DNA of 64,000 bases, from assembly GCF_000759795.1 (NCBI RefSeq), contig NZ_BBMZ01000007.1:248001-312000 (forward strand), in the 5' to 3' direction. Numbering within the stretch: the stretch's first letter is position 1; each line of letters opens with the position of its first letter. Positions 9,025 through 18,708 of the stretch are shown in pieces. Source of the stretch: Pseudescherichia vulneris NBRC 102420 (GTDB lineage: Bacteria; Pseudomonadota; Gammaproteobacteria; Enterobacterales; Enterobacteriaceae). The notes below the pieces were generated by a model that saw nothing but the letters and a program-made list of their open reading frames with translations, did no database searches and was not told where the DNA came from. A program made the translations under genes and the position numbers.

Positions 9025-9140
9025 AATGAACACCCTCCTGTGTCACTAACAGTATAGATGCACTATGGGAGAGGTTAAAAAGTAGCGATATGTAACGGCA
9101 GATGGCATATTTTACAAAATGATGCAAAGGAGGAGGGTTC

Positions 9141-9473
9141 ATGCACGCTTATGTTCATCTGGGGATCGCGATTGTGGCTGAAGTGATCGGCACAACGCTA
9201 ATGCGCTACTCCGAAGGTTTCACAAAACTGTGGCCGACGGTGGCCACGCTGGGCTGCTATGCCGTAGCGTTCTGGTTTCTCTCCCAAACCCTACAGTACA
9301 TTCCTACCGGCATCGCCTATGCCATCTGGTCTGGGGTGGGTATCGTACTGATCAGCGCTGCGGGTTGGATCTTTAGCGGACAGAAGCTGGATCTGCCAGC
9401 CATCGGCGGAATGGCGCTGATTTGCGCTGGCGTACTGGTGATCAACCTCTTTTCTAAAAGCGTTGCGCACTAA
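9141..9473 (+). CDS. emrE: SMR-family multidrug efflux transporter (EmrE-type)
   Basis: Four-helix small multidrug resistance transporter of 110 residues, the length of EmrE and very similar to it. The proton/drug-binding Glu14 (AEVIGTTLM), Tyr40, Tyr60 and Trp63 (GIAYAIWSG) are all in place. It is therefore expected to export cationic antiseptics and dyes in exchange for protons, as an antiparallel dimer. The ribosome-binding site is AGGAGGAGGG. It is divergent from the 9024 operon and followed by the EAL-HDOD gene. Whether it is the E. coli emrE orthologue or a paralogue cannot be told from this window. Confidence 0.9.
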   Translation: MHAYVHLGIAIVAEVIGTTLMRYSEGFTKLWPTVATLGCYAVAFWFLSQTLQYIPTGIAYAIWSGVGIVLISAAGWIFSGQKLDLPAIGGMALICAGVLVINLFSKSVAH

Positions 9474-9563
9474 AGTGTGAGCTAGCGCGGGCTGAGCGCT
9501 CGATCTCAGAGGGGATTTAGCTATAGTTAAATTTTGCCGCTAGCATATGCCATGGAGAGGAGT

Positions 9564-10790
9564 ATGTACTCATTTGTTGCGAGACAACCCATTTTTGACA
9601 AAAACATGGCGACCGTTGGTTGGGAGCTGCTGTTCCGTGACGGGTTAACCAACCGGTTTCCAGACGTCTCGTCTGAGTATGCGACAAAACAAATTATCTC
9701 CGATCTCTTCTTCTCTACGCCGCTGCCCTCGCTGGTGGGCAAGCACGCCTGCTATATCAACTTTCCCGGCGAGATGATCGTCCAGGGCTTTGCCGATGCG
9801 CTTCCTCATGACAAGGTGGTTATTGAGATCCTTGAGACGGCAACGCCCAATAACGAACTACTGGCCGCCGTGCGTCGCCTCTACGCTGGTGGATTTCAAA
9901 TCGCCCTCGATGACTTTGCCCTTAAAAGCGAGTGGGAGCGCTTTTTTCCCTATATCAGCATTATTAAATTCGATATTCAGGCCCAGACCTTTGATGAGAT
10001 CTCAGGCTATGTTACGCAAAACCGTAACCGTCTAGGCAAGGTTACGCTGCTGGCTGAAAAGGTCGAAACGCAGGAGGAGTTCGATCGGTATCGCGCGTTC
10101 GGCTTCGATCTCTTTCAGGGCTATTTCTACAGCAAGCCCGAGGTGTTGCAAAACAAGCGGCTATCGCAAAATAAGGTGTTGCAGCTCCAGCTGATTGCCG
10201 AGGTCAACGCCCAGAACCCGGATCTGGCGAAAATCGAAAATTATCTCAAGAGCGACATCAGCCTCTCCTATACCCTTATGCGCTACACCCGCAACGTGGT
10301 CTATAACACGCGCGGCATTGAGATAGTGAAAAACAGCACCCTCAAGGACACGCTGCTCTATCTTGGCTTCAACGAGCTGCGCCGCTTTGTCTCGATCTCC
10401 TGCCTGACCAGCATCGCCAACGTGAAGACGACCGAGCTGTACCATATGAGTCTGGTGCGGGGAATGTTCTGCGAGCTGCTGGCCAAAGCGGCAGGGCGGG
10501 AATCGCTCGCTCATGACGCCTTCTTCTGCGGTCTGTTCTCGCTGCTGGACGTCATCCTTGGCATCGCGCTGGAGGATCTGGTTAAGCAGATCGCCCTGTC
10601 CGAGCGGGTTACGCAGGCCCTCACCGAGCGGGAAGGCGTGCTTTATCCGTTCCTGGAACTGGCCCGCCTCTATGAACAGCAGCGCTGGGATGAGGTTAAC
10701 GCGGCGGCGAAGAGCCTCGGGCTGGCGCCTGAAGCGGTGATAGAGATCATGAAGCGCGCCACCACCTGGGCAGACAATATCGCCTTCTGA
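9564..10790 (+). CDS. EAL-HDOD domain protein (putative c-di-GMP phosphodiesterase)
   Basis: Protein of 408 residues in the YuxH/CdgJ class: EAL domain at about 1-195, HDOD domain at about 200-390. The EAL residues needed for catalysis appear kept: E21 (WELLFR, in place of EAL), N66 (INFPGE), E88/E91 (EILE), D116-D117 (LDDFA), K135 (IKFD), E165 (AEKVET) and Q185 (FQGYFYSKP). Turnover of c-di-GMP is plausible but unproven. HDOD domains usually mediate signalling contacts. The start at 9564 fits the family N-terminus MYSFVARQPIFD; an ATG at 9552 and one at 9534 are also in frame. Not present at this site in E. coli K-12. Confidence 0.86.
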   Translation: MYSFVARQPIFDKNMATVGWELLFRDGLTNRFPDVSSEYATKQIISDLFFSTPLPSLVGKHACYINFPGEMIVQGFADALPHDKVVIEILETATPNNELLAAVRRLYAGGFQIALDDFALKSEWERFFPYISIIKFDIQAQTFDEISGYVTQNRNRLGKVTLLAEKVETQEEFDRYRAFGFDLFQGYFYSKPEVLQNKRLSQNKVLQLQLIAEVNAQNPDLAKIENYLKSDISLSYTLMRYTRNVVYNTRGIEIVKNSTLKDTLLYLGFNELRRFVSISCLTSIANVKTTELYHMSLVRGMFCELLAKAAGRESLAHDAFFCGLFSLLDVILGIALEDLVKQIALSERVTQALTEREGVLYPFLELARLYEQQRWDEVNAAAKSLGLAPEAVIEIMKRATTWADNIAF

Positions 10791-10793
10791 GCA

Positions 10794-11555
<762 letters not shown>

Positions 11556-11638
11556 TTACCCGCAGAGGAAGCGCAAGAATCAGCGATTCAACTGCGGGGA
11601 TTTTCATCACAATCATTTCATTGTGTTATTGCCGTTGC

Positions 11639-12526
11639 TCAGGCAGGCAGCGCCACACGCTCAACATAGCGGCAGCCCAGCGCTCTCAGCGTGGCGGAGG
11701 TCGCGTCCCACTGGGTGAGCGGCGCGTCCGGGCGTTCAGCCAGTACGGCACGGCGCATATCCGGATAATCGTATCCGTTCAGGCTCAGCAGATTGAGCGC
11801 CCCCTGTAACGGCGGCAGGGAGGGGTTGAAAGCGGCATTTTCCGCATAGCGCCCGGCGAAAATCTGCCCGTTGCTCAGCTCAATGGCGACGCCGGAGGGG
11901 GCGTTGCTGTAAGGCGCATGGCTCTGATTGGCGGCGGTGATGGCCGCTTTGACCAGCGCCTCGCCCTCAACCGTGAAACCGTGATCTTCGTCATCCATCA
12001 GCAGAGTATTAATTTCCAGATCCTTGGGACCAAAGGCGTCGGGCAGGTAATCCGCCAGAGTATGTGGATCGCGGCCTGGGAGAGCAATACGCAGATCGAG
12101 GCCGCTGTTCAGCTCGTTCATAAACTGACGGCAGTGCCCGCAGGGGGTGTAGTTAACGGTGATAGCCACCAGGGATTTCTCACCGCGCAGCCAGGCGTGG
12201 CTGATGGCGCTCTGCTCGGCGTGGACGGTCTGCTGCATGCTGGAACCAATAAACTCCATATTGCCGCCGAAGTACCATGTGCCGCTCACTCCGCGGGCGA
12301 TAGCACCCACGTTAAAATGCGACAGATCGGCCCGGGCGCAGGCAGCGGCCAGCGGCAGGAGCGCAAAGGCCAGCGCATCTTCATCCAGTCCGGTGGCGCT
12401 AACCAGCGCCTTCACCTGCTCCGCGCTCAGCATGGCGGGAAAATGGTCATCCGCAAGAAGGGGGGCTAAAGCGGATTGCAGATCCTTCGCAAGGTTAGCG
12501 AAAGCCGAGTGAAAACGTGAATGCAT
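11639..12526 (-). CDS. cdd: Cytidine deaminase
   Basis: Homodimeric cytosolic enzyme that deaminates cytidine and deoxycytidine to uridine and deoxyuridine for pyrimidine salvage. It has 295 residues against 294 in E. coli. The zinc site is exact: His102 and Glu104 (TVHAEQSA), Cys129 and Cys132 (TPCGHC). The promoter region carries a consensus CRP site and CytR-like half-sites. Downstream of yohJK and upstream of sanA, as in E. coli. Confidence 0.97.
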   Translation of the reverse strand: MHSRFHSAFANLAKDLQSALAPLLADDHFPAMLSAEQVKALVSATGLDEDALAFALLPLAAACARADLSHFNVGAIARGVSGTWYFGGNMEFIGSSMQQTVHAEQSAISHAWLRGEKSLVAITVNYTPCGHCRQFMNELNSGLDLRIALPGRDPHTLADYLPDAFGPKDLEINTLLMDDEDHGFTVEGEALVKAAITAANQSHAPYSNAPSGVAIELSNGQIFAGRYAENAAFNPSLPPLQGALNLLSLNGYDYPDMRRAVLAERPDAPLTQWDATSATLRALGCRYVERVALPA

Positions 12527-12585
12527 GGCGTTGCCTCATAGCAGTGTAATGGGAGCCTAGTGTAAAGAGCGTAAGGCGCTTTATA

Positions 12586-12601
12586 TGTGATTCAAATCAC
12601 A
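12586..12601. promoter_or_regulatory. CRP site of the cdd promoter
   Basis: TGTGA-TTCAAA-TCACA matches the CRP consensus perfectly, 60 bases upstream of cdd. A TATGCAACTT element (12607-12616) next to it resembles a CytR half-site. Cooperative CRP-CytR control of cdd is established in E. coli. Confidence 0.85.
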
Positions 12602-12655
12602 CTGTATATGCAACTTATGAAATTCAAATGAAAAATGCGCGACGCATCGCAAATT

Positions 12656-13351
12656 TTAGCCCACCAGCGTCAGGATCAGCGGGAAGAGCAGGGGAGCCAT
12701 CAGCGAGGTGATAATCCCGCAGAGAACCAGCGCCAACGAACTGAATGCGCCCTCCTGATAATCCAGCTCCGCACAGCGTGCTGTGCCCAGGGCGTGGGAG
12801 GCGGTACCCATTGCCAGACCCCGGGCCGCTTTAGTGCGAATACGCATCAGGTTTAGCAGGGTATGACCAAACACCGCCCCAAGAATGCCGACAAAAATTA
12901 CGCAGACCGCGCTGATGGCCGGAATGCCGCCGATGCTGCCCCCTACCGCCATGGCAATCGGCGTGGTAACCGATTTTGGCAGTATCGAGGCGGCGATCTC
13001 CGGCGAGGCCCCCATTAACAGGGCAACGGTGGTGCCGGTGACCATCGCGACCACGCTGCCGATAAAGCAGATGGAGATAATTGATTTCCAGCGGGCGCGG
13101 ATCTGATGCAGCTGCTCATACAGCGGGTAGGCCAGCGCCACTACGGCAGGCTGAAGCAGATCGTTAAGGATTTTGCTCCCGGCGAAATAGCGCTCATAGG
13201 GTATGCCGGTCAGCAGCAGGAAGGGGATCAGTACCACCATCGCCACCAGCAGCGGATTGAGCAGGGGCATCTTAAAACGCATCGCCAGCTTGCGGGCCGC
13301 AAAGAAGACCGCAAGCGTTAGCGGCAGCGACCACCAGATATTTTCCATCAC
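12656..13351 (-). CDS. yohK: LrgB/CidB-family membrane protein YohK
   Basis: Inner-membrane protein of 231 residues, matching E. coli YohK in length. The LrgB family partners LrgA/CidA proteins in murein hydrolase export or holin/antiholin-like and metabolite transport roles; function in enterics is not settled. About six to seven helices are visible, with the conserved block [17 protein letters not shown]. The GTG at 13351 lies 7 bases after AGGAG and overlaps the yohJ stop; an ATG at 13348 is the other possible start. Confidence 0.93.
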   Translation of the reverse strand: MMENIWWSLPLTLAVFFAARKLAMRFKMPLLNPLLVAMVVLIPFLLLTGIPYERYFAGSKILNDLLQPAVVALAYPLYEQLHQIRARWKSIISICFIGSVVAMVTGTTVALLMGASPEIAASILPKSVTTPIAMAVGGSIGGIPAISAVCVIFVGILGAVFGHTLLNLMRIRTKAARGLAMGTASHALGTARCAELDYQEGAFSSLALVLCGIITSLMAPLLFPLILTLVG

Positions 13352-13746
13352 GATTTCGCTCCTTTCTCACCCGTTACCTTGCGCTCGCCGTGCACCAGGT
13401 GCGAGCTCCAGCTCACCACCAGGAAGACAACAAGCGTACTGATCGCGCAGGAGACCACCACCGGCCCGAACTGCGCCCGCAGCACGTCGTAGTACTGCAT
13501 CACGCCCACGCCGATGGGCACAAACAGCAGCGCCATATAGCGGATCAGCACGTAGCAGCCGGGGTTAACCCATTTTGCCGGCAGGATTTGCAGTGCCAGC
13601 AGAAAGAACATAATCAGCATGCCGATAATGCTGCCGGGAATAGTAATGGGCAGCAGGGAAGAGATAGCGATCCCGGCATACAGGCAGGCATAGATCAGCA
13701 CAAATGCGCGAAGATACTGCCAGATAACGGTCAAGGATTTAGACAT
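13348..13746 (-). CDS. yohJ: LrgA/CidA-family holin-like protein YohJ
   Basis: Four-helix membrane protein of 132 residues, the length of E. coli YohJ, of the LrgA/CidA holin-like family. Helices lie at about 9-30, 34-55, 66-85 and 92-117. It overlaps yohK by 1-4 bases, so the pair is translated together, the standard arrangement for this two-component membrane system. Confidence 0.93.
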   Translation of the reverse strand: MSKSLTVIWQYLRAFVLIYACLYAGIAISSLLPITIPGSIIGMLIMFFLLALQILPAKWVNPGCYVLIRYMALLFVPIGVGVMQYYDVLRAQFGPVVVSCAISTLVVFLVVSWSSHLVHGERKVTGEKGAKS

Positions 13747-13912
13747 GGTTCAAGCCTCTGATGAAACGCATTCATCATACAATTGATTCGATAACTGTGC
13801 TATCGATCACATCATGAATTGTGAGCATACCAAATATTCCTAAATGGAACGTCAGGCATTCATACAAGATTAGGCGTAAACCGGGCGATAAAGCCCCTTT
13901 CACCCATGGACC

Positions 13913-13939
13913 AGAGGCGCTACCATACGCGCCTCTTTT
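13913..13939 (+). other. Terminator-like hairpin in the dusC leader
   Basis: AGAGGCGC, loop TACCATAC, GCGCCTCT then TTTTC, ending 15 bases before the dusC start. It has the form of an intrinsic terminator directly ahead of a gene. It could be a leader attenuator or the end of a short upstream transcript. No leader peptide or known riboswitch was recognised. Confidence 0.6.
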
Positions 13940-13954
13940 CTGACGGGTAACGTT

Positions 13955-14908
13955 ATGCGTGTATTACTGGCACCGATGGAAGGCGTGCTCGATTCGCTGG
14001 TGCGCGAGCTGCTGACCGGGGTAAATGATTACGATCTCTGCATCACCGAGTTTTTACGTGTGGTCGATCAGCTGCTGCCGGTAAAGTCGTTCTATAAGAT
14101 CTGCCCCGAACTGCATCGCCAGAGCCGGACGCTGAACGGCACCCCGGTGCGGATCCAGCTGCTGGGTCAGTACCCGCAGTGGCTGGCGGAGAACGCCGCT
14201 CGCGCCGTGGAGCTGGGCTCCTACGGGGTCGATCTCAACTGCGGCTGCCCGTCGAAGCTGGTGAACGGCAGCGGCGGCGGGGCGACGCTGCTCAAAGACC
14301 CTGAGCTGATCTACCGGGGGGCGAAGGCGATGCGCGAAGCCGTGCCCGCCTCGCTGCCCGTTACCGTTAAGATACGCCTCGGCTGGGACAGCGGCGCGCG
14401 GCAGTTTGAGATCGCCGACGCGGTGCAGCAGGCGGGCGCCACCGAGCTGGTGGTTCACGGCCGCACGAAAGAGGATGGCTATAAAGCAGAGCGCATCAAC
14501 TGGCAGGCGATTGGCGAGATCCGCCAGCGGCTGTCCATTCCGGTGATTGCTAACGGTGAGATCTGGGACTGGCAGAGCGCGCAGGATTGCCTGGCGGCGA
14601 CCGGTTGCGATGCGGTGATGATTGGCCGCGGCGCGCTGAACGTGCCCAACCTTAGCCGGGTGATCAAATATAACGCCCCGCGCATGCCCTGGCCGGACGT
14701 GGTTGATCTGCTCCAGCACTACAGCCAGCTTGAGAAGCAGGGCGACACGGGAATGTACCACGTGGCGCGCATCAAGCAGTGGCTGGGCTATTTACGCAAG
14801 GAGTATGCCGAAGCCGACGGCCTGTTCAGCGAGATCCGTACCCTGAAGCAGTCGGCGGCGATTGCCACCGCCATCGAGGCGGCGGCTAAACATATTCGGA
14901 AAGAATAG
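13955..14908 (+). CDS. dusC: tRNA-dihydrouridine(16) synthase DusC
   Basis: FMN- and NADPH-dependent enzyme that reduces uridine 16 in the D-loop of tRNAs. It has 317 residues against 315 in E. coli. The catalytic Cys98 sits in [18 protein letters not shown], and the phosphate/FMN-binding GRGAL is present near residue 225. The N-terminal TIM barrel is followed by the helical tRNA-binding domain. Divergent from yohJ. Confidence 0.96.
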   Translation: MRVLLAPMEGVLDSLVRELLTGVNDYDLCITEFLRVVDQLLPVKSFYKICPELHRQSRTLNGTPVRIQLLGQYPQWLAENAARAVELGSYGVDLNCGCPSKLVNGSGGGATLLKDPELIYRGAKAMREAVPASLPVTVKIRLGWDSGARQFEIADAVQQAGATELVVHGRTKEDGYKAERINWQAIGEIRQRLSIPVIANGEIWDWQSAQDCLAATGCDAVMIGRGALNVPNLSRVIKYNAPRMPWPDVVDLLQHYSQLEKQGDTGMYHVARIKQWLGYLRKEYAEADGLFSEIRTLKQSAAIATAIEAAAKHIRKE

Positions 14909-15046
14909 TACTATTTATATTATTGATAAGGTGAATATTTTTCCGGCTGTGTCTTTTTGTGACCGGCTGTGTTTTGCCACGCTTACCTAAAAAACCGGAT
15001 AAAAGTGTGTGTACTCTGCAACGCCCTGGTTTAGCAGAGCGTATCT

Positions 15047-16486
15047 ATGAGTCGTCCTTTTATTCTCGCCGCTGCGGCGTGCTTCCCGCTGGTATCCCTT
15101 CTTAGCGGATGCGCGCCGATGCATGACAGCGTCGTCCCCCTGAAAGAGCAGGCCCCGGCAGCGGTGGCTACCACTCGTTTACCTCCGGCGCTGGCCGCTG
15201 GCTGGCCGCAGAGCCAGTGGTGGCAGGCGTATCACGATCCGCAGCTTAACGCCCTGATTGAGCGCGCCCTGGCGCATGCGCCGGATATGCAGGTCGCAGA
15301 GCAGCGCATTCACCTTGCCGAAGCGCAGGCGCAGCGCGTCGCCGCCAACGAGGGTCCGCAGGTCGATTTCTCTGCCGACGTAGAGCGGCAGCGCATGTCT
15401 GCCGAGGGGCTGATGGGACCCTTTGCCATAACCGATCCCGCTGCCGGAACCACCGGGCCCTGGTATACCAACGGCACCTTCGGCTTCACCGCCGGTTGGG
15501 ATCTGGATCTGTGGGGGAAAAACCGTGACGAGGTCGCGGCCCGCATTGGCAACGTACGCGCCCATGAAGCGGAGCGTCAGCAGACGCGTCAACTGCTGGC
15601 AACCAGCGTGGCACGCCTCTACTGGCAGTGGCAGACCGAGGCCGCCATCAGTCAGGTGCTGAACGAGATAGATCATGATCAGCAGACGATTGTGGCCGCC
15701 GACCGCCAGCTTCATCAGGCGGGCATTACCTCCTCGGTGGCGGACGCGGAAAACAGCATCGACGAAGGTAAAACCCGCCAGCAGCAGAGCGAGGCCCGGG
15801 GTAAAATGCGGGTGATTGAAGCCCGCCTGATTGCCTTGACCGATAGCAACGCCGCCACGCTGCATCTGCAGCCGGTCGTGTTACCGAAGGTGGAAGGTAA
15901 AATGCCCACGCAGCTCGGTTACGATCTGCTGGCCCGCCGTCCGGATCTGCAGGCGGCGCACTGGTACATTGAGTCCTCTCTCAGCAGCGTAGAGGCAGCA
16001 AAAGCCGCTTTCTACCCAGATTTAAACCTGATGGCGTTTTTGCAGCAGGATGCCCTGCATCTGAGCGATCTCTTTCGCCACTCTGCCCAGCAGATGGGCG
16101 TCACCGGTGGCCTGACGCTGCCTATCTTTGACAGCGGGCGGCTTAACGCCAGCCTTAACATTGCTGAAGAGGAGCATAACCTCTCTATCGCCAACTATAA
16201 CAAGGCGGTCGTGGACGCGGTCAACGAGGTAGAGAAGGCGGCGGTGCAGGTCGAGACTCTGGCGGACGAGAATCAACGCCAGCAGCAGATTGAGCAGGAT
16301 GCGGGACGCATTGTCGCGTTAGCCGAAGCGCGCTTTAAGGTAGGGATTATTCCCGGCATGCGTGTCAGCCAGAGCCGCCTGCCGCTGCTTCAGGAGCAGA
16401 TTAACGGCATCACCCTGCACGGCCAGTGGCTGGACGCCACGTTGCAGCTCACCTCCACATTGGGCGGGGGATATCATCAGGCTTAA
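15047..16486 (+). CDS. mdtQ: Outer-membrane efflux lipoprotein MdtQ (TolC/OprM-like)
   Basis: RND/MFS-type outer-membrane factor of 479 residues. The signal peptide ends in a lipobox LLSGC (Cys at residue 22). Two OEP repeats follow (about residues 65-250 and 275-470), with the family sequence GYDLLARRPDLQAAHW. It is expected to be an acylated trimeric outer-membrane channel. In E. coli K-12 the orthologue (yohG) is a disrupted gene; here it is full length. No periplasmic adaptor or inner-membrane pump is adjacent, so the partner is unknown. Confidence 0.93.
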   Translation: MSRPFILAAAACFPLVSLLSGCAPMHDSVVPLKEQAPAAVATTRLPPALAAGWPQSQWWQAYHDPQLNALIERALAHAPDMQVAEQRIHLAEAQAQRVAANEGPQVDFSADVERQRMSAEGLMGPFAITDPAAGTTGPWYTNGTFGFTAGWDLDLWGKNRDEVAARIGNVRAHEAERQQTRQLLATSVARLYWQWQTEAAISQVLNEIDHDQQTIVAADRQLHQAGITSSVADAENSIDEGKTRQQQSEARGKMRVIEARLIALTDSNAATLHLQPVVLPKVEGKMPTQLGYDLLARRPDLQAAHWYIESSLSSVEAAKAAFYPDLNLMAFLQQDALHLSDLFRHSAQQMGVTGGLTLPIFDSGRLNASLNIAEEEHNLSIANYNKAVVDAVNEVEKAAVQVETLADENQRQQQIEQDAGRIVALAEARFKVGIIPGMRVSQSRLPLLQEQINGITLHGQWLDATLQLTSTLGGGYHQA

Positions 16487-16537
16487 TTATTTAGGTCTGT
16501 ATTAAGCAGGATAAACATCTAAGGAAGGTTAACTTAA

Positions 16538-16612
16538 ATGAGCGAAATAACTATTCAAGAAATCCATGAGCAATGCCTGGTGATTACTCAACAGGTTATT
16601 GAATTGATATAG
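16538..16612 (+). CDS. Possible 24-residue ORF
   Basis: ATG 16538 to TAG 16612 with AAGGAAGG 9 bases ahead. The peptide (MSEITIQEIHEQCLVITQQV then IELI) is acidic and helical-looking. It precedes another small ORF by 36 bases. It may be a true small protein, a leader or the remnant of a longer gene; I cannot decide. Confidence 0.3.
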   Translation: MSEITIQEIHEQCLVITQQVIELI

Positions 16613-16648
16613 AATTGAGTTATGGCAGAAAGCCAAACAGGAGGCATT

Positions 16649-16822
16649 ATGAGCAAGCAAACTAAAAAATTTGATGCTGACAAAGCGACGGCTGCCGCAA
16701 AACGCTCTCTTGATTTCTGGGGAACTGTTGATGGTACAAGGCTTGCCAGAGTAGGTCACAATGAGAAAGAGATGGATATCGTGGGGCCAGAAAAGAGAGA
16801 AAAGTCGGCGCGATTTGCCTGA
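16649..16822 (+). CDS. 57-residue hypothetical protein
   Basis: Starts at ATG 16649 after a clear CAGGAGGC site; an in-frame ATG at 16622 would include that site in the coding region. The product is basic and polar (MSKQTKKFDADKATAAAKRS at the start, LARVGHNEKEMDIVGPEKRE later), with no membrane segment. It ends 24 bases before an intrinsic terminator, so it is probably expressed as a unit. I do not recognise the family. Confidence 0.55.
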   Translation: MSKQTKKFDADKATAAAKRSLDFWGTVDGTRLARVGHNEKEMDIVGPEKREKSARFA

Positions 16823-16845
16823 CTCTCTCAGATTATCTAAATCAT

Positions 16846-16869
16846 AAGGCTCCAGACAGGAGCCTTTTT
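16846..16869 (+). terminator. Rho-independent terminator
   Basis: AAGGCTCC-AGACA-GGAGCCTT followed by TTT. It closes the transcript carrying the 57-residue ORF, and possibly mdtQ readthrough. Confidence 0.88.
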
Positions 16870-16916
16870 GCTGCCTGCGTTTTGCCCCCTTACGGGGGCA
16901 TGTTCAGGCGAACATC

Positions 16917-17000
16917 TTAGAAAATCATCTTAAACACGCCGGTTACCACCAACAGCCCAATCAGAAAAATAATTAAAATAGCCCAAAGTAAAATTTTCAT
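16917..17000 (-). CDS. yohP: Small inner-membrane protein YohP
   Basis: 27-residue single-helix protein beginning MKILLWAILIIFLIGLLVVT and ending GVFKMIF, almost identical to E. coli YohP. The E. coli protein is a known small membrane protein targeted by SRP, in part post-translationally. The ribosome-binding site reads GGACAGGACG just upstream. The gene lies between mdtQ and yohF on the minus strand, as in E. coli, and is too short for normal ORF calling. Confidence 0.93.
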   Translation of the reverse strand: MKILLWAILIIFLIGLLVVTGVFKMIF

Positions 17001-17178
17001 CGTCCTGTCCTTTTGTCGTGACGTTTTGCTGATACCTCTGAAAGCATAGGCAATTATCTGCCGTTTTGCCTGGCCGACGCAGAAAATGGCCCGCCTCCTT
17101 GCGATAGCCGGGAACTCTCTATACTTACTGTTCAGCTTTTTCACGTTCCCCCTATCACTTCTTTTTGCGGAGGCTCTT

Positions 17179-17949
17179 ATGGGCACGACAAACAAGGTTG
17201 CTATCGTCACAGCATCAGATTCAGGTATCGGCAAGCAGTGCGCGCTGGTATTGGCAAAGCAGGGGTACGACATTGGCATCACCTGGCACTCGGACGACGA
17301 GGGGGCAAAAGAGGTGGCACAAGCCGTTACCTCGTTTGGCCGCCGGGCGGAAACCGTGCAGCTCGACCTGAGTAACCTGCCCGAGGGCGCACAGGCCATT
17401 CAGACCCTGATCGACAGGTTCGGACGCATCGACGTGCTGGTGAACAACGCCGGGGCGATGAGCAAGGCGCCGTTTTTGGAGATGGCGTTTGAGGACTGGC
17501 GCACCGTCTTTACCGTTGACGTTGACGGCGCGTTCCTGTGCGCGCAGATCGCGGCCAGAAAGATGGTGGAGCAGGGCGAGGGCGGACGCATTATCAATAT
17601 CACCTCCGTGCATGAGCACACCCCGCTGCCGGAAGCCAGCGCCTACACCGCCGCCAAGCACGCCCTCGGCGGGCTGACCAAGTCGATGGCGATGGAGCTG
17701 GTGCAGCATAAGATCCTGGTGAACTCGGTAGCGCCGGGGGCTATCGCCACGCCGATGAACGACATGAAGGATGAAGATGTCGAGGAAGGCTCAATGCCAA
17801 CCATTCCCCTGGCCCGCCCTGGCCATACCCAGGAGATTGCCAGCCTGGTGGGCTGGCTCAGCTCTGAGGATGCGACCTATACCACCGGCCAGTCGTTTAT
17901 CGTGGACGGCGGCTTTATGCTGGCCAATCCACAGTACAAACCCCAGTAG
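17179..17949 (+). CDS. yohF: Short-chain dehydrogenase/reductase YohF
   Basis: NAD(P)-dependent oxidoreductase of 256 residues (E. coli YohF 253). The Rossmann fold motif is TASDSGIGK (residues 11-19 region), with NNAGAM, catalytic Ser in ITSVHEH and YTAAK as the Tyr-x-x-x-Lys pair. The physiological substrate is unknown; the E. coli protein has been described as a diacetyl/acetoin-type reductase candidate. Start at ATG 17179 with GCGGAGG upstream; the longer open frame adds a spurious hydrophobic leader. Confidence 0.93.
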   Translation: MGTTNKVAIVTASDSGIGKQCALVLAKQGYDIGITWHSDDEGAKEVAQAVTSFGRRAETVQLDLSNLPEGAQAIQTLIDRFGRIDVLVNNAGAMSKAPFLEMAFEDWRTVFTVDVDGAFLCAQIAARKMVEQGEGGRIINITSVHEHTPLPEASAYTAAKHALGGLTKSMAMELVQHKILVNSVAPGAIATPMNDMKDEDVEEGSMPTIPLARPGHTQEIASLVGWLSSEDATYTTGQSFIVDGGFMLANPQYKPQ

Positions 17950-17966
17950 GCCACAGGCGGGAGGGG

Positions 17967-18545
17967 CTACTCTCCCGTCTCTTTATCTTTTGCCAGCCAG
18001 CGTTTGATCGCTGCCCGCAGTACAAAGACGACAACGACCGCCACAATCAGCCATATCCAGTGCTTCAGGTGCTGGTCCAGGGTGTGCAGCCACGGGCCCA
18101 CCACTTCGCCGCCCACGTAGCCGAGGGTTGTAAAGATCAGCGCCCAGACGATAGCGCCCACAATATTGAGCGGAATAAAAACCCGTGGTGACAGGCCGCT
18201 GGAGCCTATCAGCAGCGGGCCGATAATGCGAAAGCCATACATAAAGCGGGTGCCGATCACGAAGAGCCACGGCCGTTTTTTAATTAACCGCTGGGCGCGA
18301 TCGATTTTCTTCTGATGGCGCGAAAAGTGGCCTAACACGCGATCCCCCAGCCGGCGGCCAAGCAGAAAGAGCAGCTGATCGCCGATCATTCCTCCCAGCG
18401 CCACCGCCGCGACCACCAGCCAGAAGCGCAGCAGGCCCTGATGCGCCGCCACGCCGCCGAGCAGGGTAATGGTTTCACCTTCTGCCACGCTGCCCACGAC
18501 GAGCGCGGCGTAACCGTAGTGCGCAATCAGGCTATTGATATCCAT
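17967..18545 (-). CDS. yohD: DedA-family membrane protein YohD
   Basis: 192-residue inner-membrane protein of the DedA family, the length of E. coli YohD. Landmarks are the N-terminal EGETITLLGG loop and the motif ALGGMIGDQLLFLLGRRLG, followed by GTRFMYGFRIIGPLLIG. DedA proteins affect membrane homeostasis, with some acting as lipid (undecaprenyl phosphate) flippases. The start at 18545 (MDINSLIAHYGYAALV) matches the family. It converges with yohF. Confidence 0.93.
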   Translation of the reverse strand: MDINSLIAHYGYAALVVGSVAEGETITLLGGVAAHQGLLRFWLVVAAVALGGMIGDQLLFLLGRRLGDRVLGHFSRHQKKIDRAQRLIKKRPWLFVIGTRFMYGFRIIGPLLIGSSGLSPRVFIPLNIVGAIVWALIFTTLGYVGGEVVGPWLHTLDQHLKHWIWLIVAVVVVFVLRAAIKRWLAKDKETGE

Positions 18546-18708
18546 GCGGGTTCTGCTTCCTCCAGACAAAAAAGATTGTATAAGCATAGCGTCAGAAGAG
18601 AGTGAGCAGCGGACCATCGCGGCAGAGACCGCCTATTTGTACAAAAAATGATCGGCATTTGCATTATACTAAAGGCGTTATCATCAGGGCTGACAGCGAG
18701 GGGGCGTT

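Noticed and set aside
9034-9140. Guanidine riboswitch in front of the SMR gene
   Set aside because: SMR genes of the guanidine-exporter type often carry one, but no ACGR-loop hairpins or ykkC core were seen, and the protein is EmrE-like.
14054-14761. 235-codon minus-strand frame opposite dusC
   Set aside because: Shadow of dusC; no motif and no promoter or ribosome-binding site.
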